In this document: piece after piece, positions 1 through 8,659 of the stretch
How positions within the stretch are numbered: position 1 is the stretch's first letter
Layout of the letters: every line of letters begins with the position of its first letter
Source of the DNA: Chitinispirillaceae bacterium
GTDB taxonomy: Bacteria > Fibrobacterota > Chitinivibrionia > Chitinivibrionales > Chitinispirillaceae
Assembly: GCA_016929595.1 (NCBI GenBank)
Contig: JAFGIN010000179.1
Coordinates: 1 to 64,000, forward strand
DNA: 64,000 nt
Direction: 5' to 3'
Translations under genes and position numbers: made by a program
The notes under the pieces: generated by a model
Seen by the model: only the letters and a program-made list of their open reading frames with translations
Told to the model about the DNA's origin: nothing
Database searches by the model: none

Positions 1-45
1 AATCTCCTACCTACCCCTGAGTAGTAACAAAATATATTACTAACC

Positions 46-1245
46 CTACTTCAGCATCGCATTACAAAATAGTTTATCTACATATTGCTGGAACAAGTTG
101 CAATATCTTTGGCTTTCTTGCATAATTTCTATTCTGTCTTCATTTAATAATTTATTAACAACCACTTTAGGTGGTATGCCTAAAATACCTCTCATATTAA
201 CCCTATTGCTTTTATACTTTGTTTTATCTAATAATTGGTATATCTTACTTTTTTTATCCAAAATTCTTCCTAATTTATAAAAGCCCATGCGATTAATTAT
301 CCTTATTAGTATTGATTTATTTCCATATGAATCAATGCTAAAAAAAGGAACCCCTGTAGTAATACAACTAATTATTGCATGAAACCTTAAACCTACAAAG
401 CCATCTGAATTTTTTATCCATAAAAACCATTGAATAGGATCTATGGGATATGGTATTGTAAAATCAAAGGATAGTCCTGATTTCCCTTCAGGAAGCGGTA
501 ATTCACCAACTAGAAAACCATTCTCATTTGCAATTTCTTTGAAATTTTTCAACCATTTTGCATATTTACAATCAACAAATTTAGGGAACGTAATTAAAAA
601 ATATTTTTTTCCTTCTTTCACTATATTCTGTGAATTCCATTTTTTTCTTTCAACAAATTTTTCAATACCAAAAACAGGATCAGGAAGTATAATTTTAATT
701 TTTTCTTTTTTGAATAAGTGTTTGTTAATAGTTTGTTTTGTCCATTTATCTCTTACTGATAAAAAATAAAACTTTGAAATACATTCTTTTAGTTTATTCT
801 TTTGTGCAATTGAAACATTTTTAAATCCTCCTGTCATATTTGCAACAGATATAGAAAAAACAGGTATGTTGGCTATTTCAGGACTCTCAAATAACCAATC
901 CATAAAATAAGCAGGTATGTCACTCTTATTGTAAAGAGGAAAACTCCAAACAGCATCCGCACCAACAATAATTTTATCAAATTTTTCCGCCTGTACAATA
1001 TGAACCAAATCGTCTTTAGTTTCCGCAGAAGCCGTTAAAGGCAATTCGGTAGTAATAAAATTATCATGCCCTGCCCATTGCTGCTGCGGTACTACCAAAC
1101 GGCAAATTTTTTGCTGCTCATTCCGATTATAATCAATAACCTTTACTTCAATTCCTTTACTTTGCAACATTTTAACAACAGTATAAGCTTGTAAATTAGC
1201 TCCAAAATTATATGGCGCATGGTAAGTCAAAATTCCTACCTTCAT
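46..1245 (-). CDS. Polysaccharide pyruvyl transferase family protein
   Basis: A 399-residue protein of the polysaccharide pyruvyl transferase family (WcaK/CsaB type), which adds ketal pyruvate to exopolysaccharide or cell-wall sugars in the cytoplasm. The N-terminus GILTYHAPYNFGANLQAY is typical of this family, and the C-terminal FVGLRFHAII is the usual conserved His-containing motif. It overlaps the upstream Fe-S protein by four bases (ATGA), so the two are almost certainly translationally coupled; this pairing is common in exopolysaccharide loci. The gene is very AT-rich compared with genes to the right of about 3930, suggesting recent transfer. The acceptor sugar cannot be read from sequence. 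The family call is firm; the exact reaction is inferred. Confidence 0.85.
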   Translation of the reverse strand: MKVGILTYHAPYNFGANLQAYTVVKMLQSKGIEVKVIDYNRNEQQKICRLVVPQQQWAGHDNFITTELPLTASAETKDDLVHIVQAEKFDKIIVGADAVWSFPLYNKSDIPAYFMDWLFESPEIANIPVFSISVANMTGGFKNVSIAQKNKLKECISKFYFLSVRDKWTKQTINKHLFKKEKIKIILPDPVFGIEKFVERKKWNSQNIVKEGKKYFLITFPKFVDCKYAKWLKNFKEIANENGFLVGELPLPEGKSGLSFDFTIPYPIDPIQWFLWIKNSDGFVGLRFHAIISCITTGVPFFSIDSYGNKSILIRIINRMGFYKLGRILDKKSKIYQLLDKTKYKSNRVNMRGILGIPPKVVVNKLLNEDRIEIMQESQRYCNLFQQYVDKLFCNAMLK

Positions 1246-2408
1246 CCTTTTACAATCCCTCTGATTTTACTTTTCATTTTTAACATAATATACTTCAATC
1301 GTTCCATCCAACCAAGATTCCCATACTTTTTTCCTACATATGTAAAACCATGTTTTATATAGTCTTTCCAAAACAAATTTCTGAATGAAGAAGCCTTCGA
1401 TGGCAATTGTAAATTAGGTTGTATGCATTTATCAGCTGAACTTTCCAGATAATTAATATATTGCTTAACATTTTCAAACACGTTTCTTCCTTTTTGTGTA
1501 TTTACCAACACCAAAGAGACTCCTTTATTATCTGCATTAAATTCTTGTGAAACCTTCTTCCATCCCCAGTAATCTGCTAATGTAATATCGGCAGGCCTAC
1601 GAAAATTCGTGTATCTGCAAACACTGCATGACGGACGTAATATAATGTGTTGATAAAAAAGATCTGTATAGGTTTTAGTCATTACTTTCTGATTCGTTCT
1701 TTGTAATATAAATGATTCAACATGCGCTTCCCACCCCCATTGCTTATCTCTGAAACTTACTGCTATTATATCATCCTTATACTTTTTTTCAATATAGGAT
1801 ATATAGTCTCTCCAGATAAATGGACTCGGAGCTCCATGACAAACAATATCACATACATATAGATTTTTCGTATCAATTTTATTTTTTAACAAATAAGAGC
1901 AAAGCCCGGACGTATGGCACGGTGTTCCACTATAGAGAACCATTCTTTTATTCTGTAAATCGTCTTTTACTTGTTCAAATGTTTCATTAAGATCACTTTG
2001 AACATATTTCGACCCTTTAAATTCATTACGTTCCGTTTTTGTTGTTGCCCGTTTATGCACTACACGGAAATGATCACTATATCCGGCACCATATATAATC
2101 CCATTGTGCGTTAAAATATAATCTGAAATCGCAATGAACATTGCACCTGAACGGCTTGTCAAAAGCTCATTTTCATTCTTATGTCGAACAGCATACACCA
2201 AAGGCTTTTCAAAATTATGTGGTGTTGCATATCCGTTTTGAAATGTGCACACCTTTTGGCACAATCCACATTCAATACAAATGTCTTTATTAATCTGAGG
2301 ATATAAAAAGCCCTCTTCGTCAGGGACCATATCAATTGCCGATTTAGGACAGATGTTTTTACATGCGGTACATCCGCAGCAATCTTCTTTTTTGTTAAAC
2401 AAAACCAT
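1242..2408 (-). CDS. F420 hydrogenase/dehydrogenase beta-subunit-like Fe-S protein
   Basis: A 388-residue protein. Two 4Fe-4S ferredoxin motifs fill the first 55 residues (Cys 10/13/16/20 and Cys 44/47/50/54), followed by the coenzyme F420 hydrogenase/dehydrogenase beta-subunit N- and C-terminal domains. Homologues occur widely in polysaccharide clusters beside pyruvyl transferases and flippases, where F420 itself is usually absent; a redox role in modifying sugars is assumed but unproven. The start overlaps the end of the flippase by 14 bases and the stop overlaps the pyruvyl transferase start, giving a tight three-gene unit. AT-rich like its neighbour. Function beyond Fe-S oxidoreductase is open. 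Confidence 0.83.
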   Translation of the reverse strand: MVLFNKKEDCCGCTACKNICPKSAIDMVPDEEGFLYPQINKDICIECGLCQKVCTFQNGYATPHNFEKPLVYAVRHKNENELLTSRSGAMFIAISDYILTHNGIIYGAGYSDHFRVVHKRATTKTERNEFKGSKYVQSDLNETFEQVKDDLQNKRMVLYSGTPCHTSGLCSYLLKNKIDTKNLYVCDIVCHGAPSPFIWRDYISYIEKKYKDDIIAVSFRDKQWGWEAHVESFILQRTNQKVMTKTYTDLFYQHIILRPSCSVCRYTNFRRPADITLADYWGWKKVSQEFNADNKGVSLVLVNTQKGRNVFENVKQYINYLESSADKCIQPNLQLPSKASSFRNLFWKDYIKHGFTYVGKKYGNLGWMERLKYIMLKMKSKIRGIVKG

Positions 2409-3927
2409 ATTTTGTCCTCAGAAAAGATATTTTACGATGAACAAATACGCGTTCTTTCTTTGATAATCCAACGCTGTAAATAATACTAAACGTTGATACA
2501 ACGCATACACAGCATACGCAAAAGAGACGTGTAATTCCACTTTGCATGCTTATACAAACAATTACGGGAATAACTGATGATAGTACGGCAACAACTATTA
2601 CATTCAATAATACATGACGCAGATAATAGATTACAGGAAGTTTAATCATACCGCGCAGTAAGTAGAGCCTTGCAAAAAGACACGCAACCGATAACGCAAT
2701 GGCAATAACAAGCGTGCTTTGCGGCGGAAACCCAAGTAGCAGTGCGATATATGAAAATGGAAAGTTGAGCATCTGCAATCCGCCAACAATAATCTGATAG
2801 GTTTTAATATTTCCCGTTGCAAGTGTTGCAGTTATTAATGTATTCGACAGTGTCTGACTTATAGCAAAAATCAGCGATAACTGAACAAAAACAACCGCAT
2901 AATCAGGAACAATCTTTAGCCAGAGTTTCAAAACACTCTGCGTTTCAATAAGAACAGGGAGTGACAAAAAGAACATCAAATAGAAAGAGAGCCGTGCCCC
3001 CTGCAAAATCAGGCTCATCATATATTTCTTATCATTGCTTGCATACGATTTTGTAATCTGAGGACTTAATGCTTTCATGAAATTGTTGATAAATCCGCCT
3101 ACTGCCCCTTGTACTTGCATGGCTATGCCCATAGCAGCATTAACAACAACGCCATAAAACATATTCAACAGTATATTTACACCCTGTGTCATCAATACAG
3201 AAGAACTTGTCCCAATAAAATTCCACCCGGCAAAACCCGCGATTCTACATAGAAGTTCTCTATTCCATAGCAGTCTGAATTTACACTCGTCAAAACTTCT
3301 TTTGCAGTAATACCCATATAGTAAACGGACTATAACAGATACTGATAAAACAAGAATAGCATATAGTTTTAACTTGTCAAACCTTCCAAAATATAGAGCA
3401 AAAACAATTACCAATTTTAAAACTACTTCAATTATCCCTATATACGCAAATGCTTTCATTCTCTCATGAGCTATTATTGACGCATTATAGGGAACACTTA
3501 TCAAACCTGTTATAAAGGAAAGCAGTGAACATTGAAATACCCAGTTAGCAGCACTCATTCTGGAAGATGCAATATTTATATGCGTATTCAGAAACCATAA
3601 ACCAATGGTTTCTGCAATTATAAAAACGACAATTGCTAAAACGTAATGGATCGTCACAACAACAGAGAATGTTTCCCCCAGCTTCTTATCAGAGCATTTT
3701 CCCAATTCGAAGGTGATAAAACGCTGTGATGCTGACGCCAGGCTTGCATTTACCATTGCATACATCGCAACCACACCGCCAACAACATTGTAAATACCGA
3801 AGTCTTCGACACCAAGAACATTTAAAACGATTCTTGACGTATAAAGGGAAACTCCCATTGTAAAGAACATCCGGAAATAGAGCATCAACGTATTTTTAGC
3901 TATGCGCTTATTGTTTTTTGACGACAT
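2395..3927 (-). CDS. Wzx-type polysaccharide flippase (MATE/MOP superfamily)
   Basis: A 510-residue polytopic membrane protein with roughly 12-14 hydrophobic helices and a positively charged start (MSSKNNKRIAKNTLMLYFRM), the pattern of O-antigen/polysaccharide flippases in the MOP exporter superfamily. Such proteins move undecaprenyl-linked oligosaccharide units across the inner membrane. It overlaps wecB by 20 bases at its start and the Fe-S protein by 14 bases at its end, so co-translation is likely. An ABC-type polysaccharide exporter lies a few genes upstream, so the locus carries both classes of export machinery. Family assignment rests on topology and start motif; no catalytic motif exists to check. 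Confidence 0.85.
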   Translation of the reverse strand: MSSKNNKRIAKNTLMLYFRMFFTMGVSLYTSRIVLNVLGVEDFGIYNVVGGVVAMYAMVNASLASASQRFITFELGKCSDKKLGETFSVVVTIHYVLAIVVFIIAETIGLWFLNTHINIASSRMSAANWVFQCSLLSFITGLISVPYNASIIAHERMKAFAYIGIIEVVLKLVIVFALYFGRFDKLKLYAILVLSVSVIVRLLYGYYCKRSFDECKFRLLWNRELLCRIAGFAGWNFIGTSSSVLMTQGVNILLNMFYGVVVNAAMGIAMQVQGAVGGFINNFMKALSPQITKSYASNDKKYMMSLILQGARLSFYLMFFLSLPVLIETQSVLKLWLKIVPDYAVVFVQLSLIFAISQTLSNTLITATLATGNIKTYQIIVGGLQMLNFPFSYIALLLGFPPQSTLVIAIALSVACLFARLYLLRGMIKLPVIYYLRHVLLNVIVVAVLSSVIPVIVCISMQSGITRLFCVCCVCVVSTFSIIYSVGLSKKERVFVHRKISFLRTKYGFV

Positions 3928-5038
3928 TATAACAAATCAATTTTTCTTCACCAATTAAACACACAATCCTCTCACTCGCCCGCCCATCCCACAACTCCGG
4001 CACGGCGCACTCCTTCCACTTCCCCTCAATCGCCTCCATCGCCAACCGTTTAATCTTCTCCCCATCTGTCCCCACAACAATATTGGATCCGACCTCCGCA
4101 GTTACCGGACGTTCGGTGTTTTCGCGCATGGTCAAGCATGGAATCCTGAGTGCTGTTGCCTCTTCCTGCAAACCGCCGCTATCGGTGAGTACAAGGCAGG
4201 AATCTTTCCACAGGTAAAGAAAGTCATTATAATCAAGGGGGCTTGTGGTAATTATATTTTCAGTATTGAGGAGCGGTTTTAAACCAAAGCTTTCGATGTT
4301 TTTCAGTGTTCTCGGATGAATCGGGAATACAACAGGTGCCCTGGTTGATATCTCCCGAACCGCATCAAAAATCTTACTGATATTTTCCCGACTATCAACA
4401 TTTGATGGGCGGTGGAGAGTCATGCATATATATTTTTCCGGCAGCGACTTTTTAAGTTGCACTACGTCCGTAGAGATTGTTGATTCCGATAGATTCTGAA
4501 GTTGATAGAACAGATTATCGATCATTACATGCCCGACAAAGTGTACCGATTCCGGAGCATGCCCCTCGTTAATCAGATTTTTTGTTCCCTGTAGCTCGGT
4601 CGTAAAGAACAGATCGGTGATCGCATCGGTAGCAAGCCGGTTAATCTCCTCGGGCATTGACCGGTCACCGGAACGCAATCCGGCTTCAACATGTGCCAAA
4701 GTAATATGCAGTTTCTTCGCGGTCAATCCTGTTGCTATTGTAGAATTGACATCCCCGACAACCATCACGACATCAGGTTTTTCTTTTAAACATACCTCCT
4801 CAAAACGTACCATCACCTCAGCAGTCTGGACTGCGTGCGACCCGGATCCCACTTGTAAATTATAGTGAGGATCGGGAATACCCAGTGTTTGAAAAAATGT
4901 ACCCGACATGTTTTTGTCGTAATGCTGTCCGGTATGCACGAGAACCGGCTCGAGTTGAGGATGTTTGTTCATCGCTCTTATAATTGGCGCGATTTTCATA
5001 AAATTAGGCCGGGCACCGGCAACGAGGATAATTTTCAT
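3908..5038 (-). CDS. wecB: UDP-N-acetylglucosamine 2-epimerase (non-hydrolysing)
   Basis: A 376-residue cytoplasmic enzyme converting UDP-GlcNAc to UDP-ManNAc, a precursor for surface polysaccharides. Recognisable family motifs are GARPNFMKIAP at the N-terminus, HVEAGLRSGDRSMPEEINR near residue 118, and TDSGGLQEEA near residue 285. Length is normal for the family. The start ATG has no visible Shine-Dalgarno sequence; a low-complexity inverted-repeat element abuts it directly. Base composition is much richer in G+C than the flippase it overlaps, marking a composition break. It probably heads the wecB-flippase-Fe-S-pyruvyl transferase operon. Confidence 0.93.
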   Translation of the reverse strand: MKIILVAGARPNFMKIAPIIRAMNKHPQLEPVLVHTGQHYDKNMSGTFFQTLGIPDPHYNLQVGSGSHAVQTAEVMVRFEEVCLKEKPDVVMVVGDVNSTIATGLTAKKLHITLAHVEAGLRSGDRSMPEEINRLATDAITDLFFTTELQGTKNLINEGHAPESVHFVGHVMIDNLFYQLQNLSESTISTDVVQLKKSLPEKYICMTLHRPSNVDSRENISKIFDAVREISTRAPVVFPIHPRTLKNIESFGLKPLLNTENIITTSPLDYNDFLYLWKDSCLVLTDSGGLQEEATALRIPCLTMRENTERPVTAEVGSNIVVGTDGEKIKRLAMEAIEGKWKECAVPELWDGRASERIVCLIGEEKLICYNVVKKQ

Positions 5039-5451
5039 AGTTGAGGAAGAGAAGGTTGAGGTTAAGATTAAGGCTTAGGTTAAGGATGAGAAAAGGTTGG
5101 TAATTACTGGGGTAATTTTTTCTGTTGTTCTCAACCTTAACCTCAATCTTCCTACAATCCGTCCGGACGCTCCTTTCCCCCGTCACGTCCGGAGACGTTC
5201 AAAATTTCAACTTATAATACTACTATTTTCCTGCGCTATCTTCAAGAGTTTTAAGCGCTTATAGATTTTTTTATACCTAAGTACCCCATTTCACAACTAT
5301 AAGCATGTATAACTTGCTCTTTTCCACACTATCTTTATCACTCGTTTGGTTAAATACTATCAGATACTATTAGCCATCCTTGTTTCACGATAGAAAGAAA
5401 AATTGCTGCGCTCTCCTGTAACCATAGTTATGAAAAGGGGGTACTAACTTG
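5039..5451. repeat. Gene-free stretch with low-complexity imperfect inverted repeat
   Basis: No supported gene. The part next to wecB (5042-5153) consists of purine-rich units like GGTTAAG on one side and complementary units like CTTAACC on the other, forming an imperfect hairpin: 5073-5092 pairs roughly with 5127-5150. Just left of 5200 are short GTCCGGAC-type palindromic bits (5161-5195). The rest, 5200-5451, is AT-rich with no terminator I could define after the ABC ATPase gene; it may hold the promoter for the wecB operon. A short open frame across 5004-5186 merely reads through the repeat. Confidence 0.5.
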
Positions 5452-6171
5452 TCACAGCTCTCTATCACTGGAGATCTCGCCATTACAGAGCTCTATCACT
5501 CTTGAACAGGTGCTATTGATAAGTTCCTGATTGTGGCTAACCAGAAGAATAGTTTTCTTTTTAGATTCAATAAGAATTTTCATAGTTTTCTGACATCTTT
5601 TCTGAAATTCAGCATCACCAACAGCAAAAATCTCATCAAAGAACAGTATTTCATGATCAAGATGAATTAAAATGGAAAATGCGAGTCGAAGGAACATACC
5701 GGATGAATACTTTTTAATCGGAGTGTCAGCATGTTCCTGAAGCTCTGCAAACTCAATAATTCTAAAACTATTTTCCTTAAGATACTTTTTTTGCGCACCA
5801 AAGTATGCACCTGCAAGAAGAATATTCTCTTTTCCGGTAAATTCGTGATAAAAACAGGAGAGTACATCGAGATACCCTGCAATTGACCCATTAAGCCTGA
5901 TTACCCCTGAACTAGGCGCAGTTACTCCGTATATCAATTTGAGCAGTGTACTTTTTCCTGCACCATTTTTTCCCGTGATTCCAACCGATTCACCTTTATT
6001 TATAGAAAAACTGATGTTTTTAAGTGCGAAAAATTCCCGATTCGACTTACGATCTGATCCTTTACAATTACGGCTCAGCAAACGCATTAATGATATCATG
6101 ATCTGTGGAAACCCGAAGCGGCCTCTTCGATACTTCTTGTACACATTTTCTAATCGAATTGCTATAGTCAT
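5452..6171 (-). CDS. ABC polysaccharide exporter, ATPase subunit (Wzt/TagH-like)
   Basis: A 239-residue ABC ATPase. Walker A GKNGAGKSTLL lies near residue 68, the signature region is YSSGMFLRLAFS, and Walker B ILFFDEIFAVGD follows. The combination of an N-terminal extension before the nucleotide-binding fold and this signature is typical of O-antigen, capsule or teichoic-acid exporters. It ends soon after the ATPase core, so it lacks the C-terminal carbohydrate-binding domain of the longer Wzt type. It follows its permease by five bases and so forms a complete exporter with it. Expected to act at the inner membrane exporting a lipid-linked polysaccharide. Confidence 0.9.
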   Translation of the reverse strand: MTIAIRLENVYKKYRRGRFGFPQIMISLMRLLSRNCKGSDRKSNREFFALKNISFSINKGESVGITGKNGAGKSTLLKLIYGVTAPSSGVIRLNGSIAGYLDVLSCFYHEFTGKENILLAGAYFGAQKKYLKENSFRIIEFAELQEHADTPIKKYSSGMFLRLAFSILIHLDHEILFFDEIFAVGDAEFQKRCQKTMKILIESKKKTILLVSHNQELINSTCSRVIELCNGEISSDREL

Positions 6172-6176
6172 ACAGT

Positions 6177-7076
6177 TTAAATCTTATCAACACAGGAACG
6201 CTGAGTAATAACAAACAAAGTCATACCAATTATACAGAGCAGTAGTGAAACCGCAGCCCCCGATGCTATCATGCTGCTACTGACAAACAATGAGCCTGAA
6301 AACGGAAAACGAAAAAGATCGATTGCAGATACCATAGGATTACATTGAAGAATTTTCCATAGATTAACCGGGATTCTATTTGGAGGATAAAGAATTGGCG
6401 TAGCGTAAAAAAGAAGGTTTACACCATAAGACACCATTATACTGGTATCTCTGAAAATGGTTGTCAGTGATGCAGCGATCAGGCCTGTTCCGATTGCAAA
6501 AACGGATGTTTCTATAAGAGCCGCAACGCAACAGAGCATCGAAACCGGAGATACTACTGCGAAACTTTTCCTGAACATGATAATATAAACTATCAGTAAA
6601 ATGGTGAATTGAAAAATAAATTTTGTACAATTTGCGAGAATCTCCGCAAGCGGCACTATAAATTTTGGAAATGCTAATTTACTGAAGGTATTACGATTAC
6701 TGATAAAAACACTTGAAACTGCATTTACGCTCTTTGCAAAAAATCCCCAGAGTACAACAGCTGATGAATAGAATACAAATGAAGAACGTCCCTGCACAGG
6801 AATTCCCAGAATTTTCTGAAAGACAAGCAAAAAAACAACAGATGTCATTAACGGCTGAATTATCAGCCACAAAGGACCAAGCACAGTCTGTGTGTAAACA
6901 GAACGGATACTTTTCTTTGTTAATTCGGCAAGCAAAAAACGATAGTCAAAAACATCAGTGATACAACGTATATCAAACTTACTGGCAGCACAGTGAATTC
7001 TTGTCCATTGCCCCTCACTGTGCTCTAACACGGAACATTTGTTTATTGTCAATTCATTTCCGGAAACTGTTTTCAA
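6177..7076 (-). CDS. ABC polysaccharide exporter, permease subunit (Wzm-like)
   Basis: A 299-residue membrane protein of the ABC-2 type transporter family. The segment TQTVLGPLWLIIQPLMTSVV after the cytoplasmic N-terminus and about six hydrophobic helices match polysaccharide-exporter permeases. It partners the ATPase five bases downstream. The assigned start is TTG, lying immediately after the TGA of the YdcF-like gene; no in-frame ATG precedes the family-conserved part, so termination-reinitiation coupling is likely. The exact start is less sure than the identity. Confidence 0.87.
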   Translation of the reverse strand: MKTVSGNELTINKCSVLEHSEGQWTRIHCAASKFDIRCITDVFDYRFLLAELTKKSIRSVYTQTVLGPLWLIIQPLMTSVVFLLVFQKILGIPVQGRSSFVFYSSAVVLWGFFAKSVNAVSSVFISNRNTFSKLAFPKFIVPLAEILANCTKFIFQFTILLIVYIIMFRKSFAVVSPVSMLCCVAALIETSVFAIGTGLIAASLTTIFRDTSIMVSYGVNLLFYATPILYPPNRIPVNLWKILQCNPMVSAIDLFRFPFSGSLFVSSSMIASGAAVSLLLCIIGMTLFVITQRSCVDKI

Positions 7077-7847
7077 TCAAATCCAACCTAGCAATGCGTA
7101 CCCGATTATCCCATAATATTCATGTAAAGCAGCAGTAGAGAGTCTCAATGCCCATTCTGCTGGAAAAAAATCATAAATGCTGTCAAAAAAATTTGGCCCT
7201 GAAGTAAAATCTGTGGCAGCGGGATAAACAGTATATCCATACTTTTTAAACGCCTTGATAGATCTTTTCATATGAGCAGCACTGGTTACCAGAACGACCT
7301 CCTGAGATACCCCTAATGAATCCAGGATTTTTTTAATATTCGGTGCGTGTTGGTGAGTATTTTTGGCATACAACTCTTTTATGATAAGTGTGGAATCTAT
7401 ACCAAATTCAATCAACAGCTCCGCATTGTGTACGGCTTCGGGAATCGTTTTCCTGAAAGATCCCACCGAAGTTCCAGTCGTAATAATTTTTTCGCCATAT
7501 CCCATTTTTTGCAATCTGGCAGCATGAATTATCCGGTCTCCGGCCTCATTGATCTCTGGAAATTTTCGCGGATACGCAACCGGCATTCCAGCTCCCCCTA
7601 GAAGAATGATCGTACTACAGGACTTATCTGGCAAACTCTTACTAAAAAAAGGTTTTTCAAGACTTAGAGTCAGCATTTGAGCCACAAAGGGCATTGAAAA
7701 AAACGTCAGGACCGAAATGCTTCCAATCATAAACCATAGTGCCGTTTTTTTTCTTAAGATGAAAAGTATTATTCCTGTAATTCCAAGTGAAACAGCCAAT
7801 CCGGTGGGATATAGCGGCATTGCAATGAACTTTATCAAGAGTGGCAT
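7077..7847 (-). CDS. YdcF/ElyC-like DUF218 membrane protein
   Basis: A 256-residue protein with two N-terminal hydrophobic segments followed by a DUF218 (YdcF/SanA/ElyC) domain: STIILLGGAGMP near residue 78, a DRIIHAARL segment, and VVLVTSAAHMKRSIKAFKKYG near the end. Members influence envelope polysaccharide or undecaprenyl-phosphate use; the biochemical activity is not settled. Its stop codon touches the TTG start of the exporter permease, placing it in the same operon. It is the first gene of this operon and diverges from the caspase-like gene across a gap of about 60 bases, which must contain both promoters. Confidence 0.82.
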   Translation of the reverse strand: MPLLIKFIAMPLYPTGLAVSLGITGIILFILRKKTALWFMIGSISVLTFFSMPFVAQMLTLSLEKPFFSKSLPDKSCSTIILLGGAGMPVAYPRKFPEINEAGDRIIHAARLQKMGYGEKIITTGTSVGSFRKTIPEAVHNAELLIEFGIDSTLIIKELYAKNTHQHAPNIKKILDSLGVSQEVVLVTSAAHMKRSIKAFKKYGYTVYPAATDFTSGPNFFDSIYDFFPAEWALRLSTAALHEYYGIIGYALLGWI

Positions 7848-7906
7848 AGTTGCTTAGTATAACTCCCTTTCAATGATTTTAGTTTGAAAATACAACATGA
7901 GGGTTA

Positions 7907-8485
7907 ATGATGTCTAACAATGGTATATTTTGTCTTGAAGGCACGTGGACCAAAGAACAGCAATCAGCTATTTCGGTGCGTCCGATGCTGAAAATTCTAT
8001 GTAAAAGTGCACATGTTGATTTCATGCACTATACTATCAGATCAGCGGCAGATTTTGAAAAAAAAATTGCAGCCTGGAAAAATCAGCATTACGACCACTT
8101 CCCGATTCTTTATCTGGCTTTTCACGGTCAAAAAAATTACGTTTATATCGGCTCAACGTCCTACAGTCTCTCTGATATCTGCACCATTCTTGGAAAATCC
8201 TGTCAGCGCTCTATAATCATGCTGGCGTCATGTAAAACATTAGGAGTCCCCCGGGTGACACTTCGACATTTTTTTCAAACGACCGGGGTGTGGGCACTGT
8301 TTGGATATGACCGTATGGTTTCATGGATGCATGCCGCCTCATGCGAATTTCTCACACTTTCATCACTGCAATCCATCACACTGTCAAAAAGTAACAGTAA
8401 CATCATTAAGAGCAGATTAGAATGTTACCATGGTTTGTATAATACCCTTGGCTTTCACTATTTCACACGTTCCGATTTTCAATGA
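7907..8485 (+). CDS. Putative caspase/CHAT-like-fold protein (resembles DUF6642)
   Basis: A 192-residue protein with no signal peptide or membrane segment. The core has a beta strand ending in a His (ILYLAFHGQ, residues 67-75) and a later strand ending in a Cys (SIIMLASCKT, residues 103-112), the His-Cys dyad layout of caspase-like and CHAT peptidases. The start FCLEGTW and overall layout recall the DUF6642 family as I remember it; that is memory, not a search. Two ATGs sit side by side; the second, at 7910, is better spaced from the GAGGG ribosome site at 7899-7903. It stands alone, opposite in strand to both neighbours. Proteolytic function is inferred only. Confidence 0.6.
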   Translation: MMSNNGIFCLEGTWTKEQQSAISVRPMLKILCKSAHVDFMHYTIRSAADFEKKIAAWKNQHYDHFPILYLAFHGQKNYVYIGSTSYSLSDICTILGKSCQRSIIMLASCKTLGVPRVTLRHFFQTTGVWALFGYDRMVSWMHAASCEFLTLSSLQSITLSKSNSNIIKSRLECYHGLYNTLGFHYFTRSDFQ

Positions 8486-8659
8486 GTGGTCACTCTTCAG
8501 GAGTAAGGAGTAAGAATACAGAATTCAGTATAAAAAATCAATGCAAGTGTACATTACTTCTATTTTAATGGTTTTAATGGTTTAATACACTTTATTCTTG
8601 CTTTTCTTCCTCTTATTCTGACTTCTTTCTACTGGCTGCTCGCTTCTGAATCCCTTCCG
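8486..8659. repeat. Intergenic low-complexity inverted repeat
   Basis: Between convergent genes. The left side (8499-8527) has GGAGTAAGGAGTAAGAAT-like purine units; the right side (about 8603-8650) has pyrimidine-rich complements such as CTTATTCTGACTTC. Together they form an imperfect inverted repeat of the same style as the one beside wecB. It may serve as a bidirectional transcription end, but there is no compact GC stem with a T-run. Confidence 0.4.

Noticed and set aside
5004-5186. Sixty-codon minus-strand frame across the repeat next to wecB
   Set aside because: It is only the translation of a low-complexity repeat (Leu-Asn-rich) and has no ribosome site.
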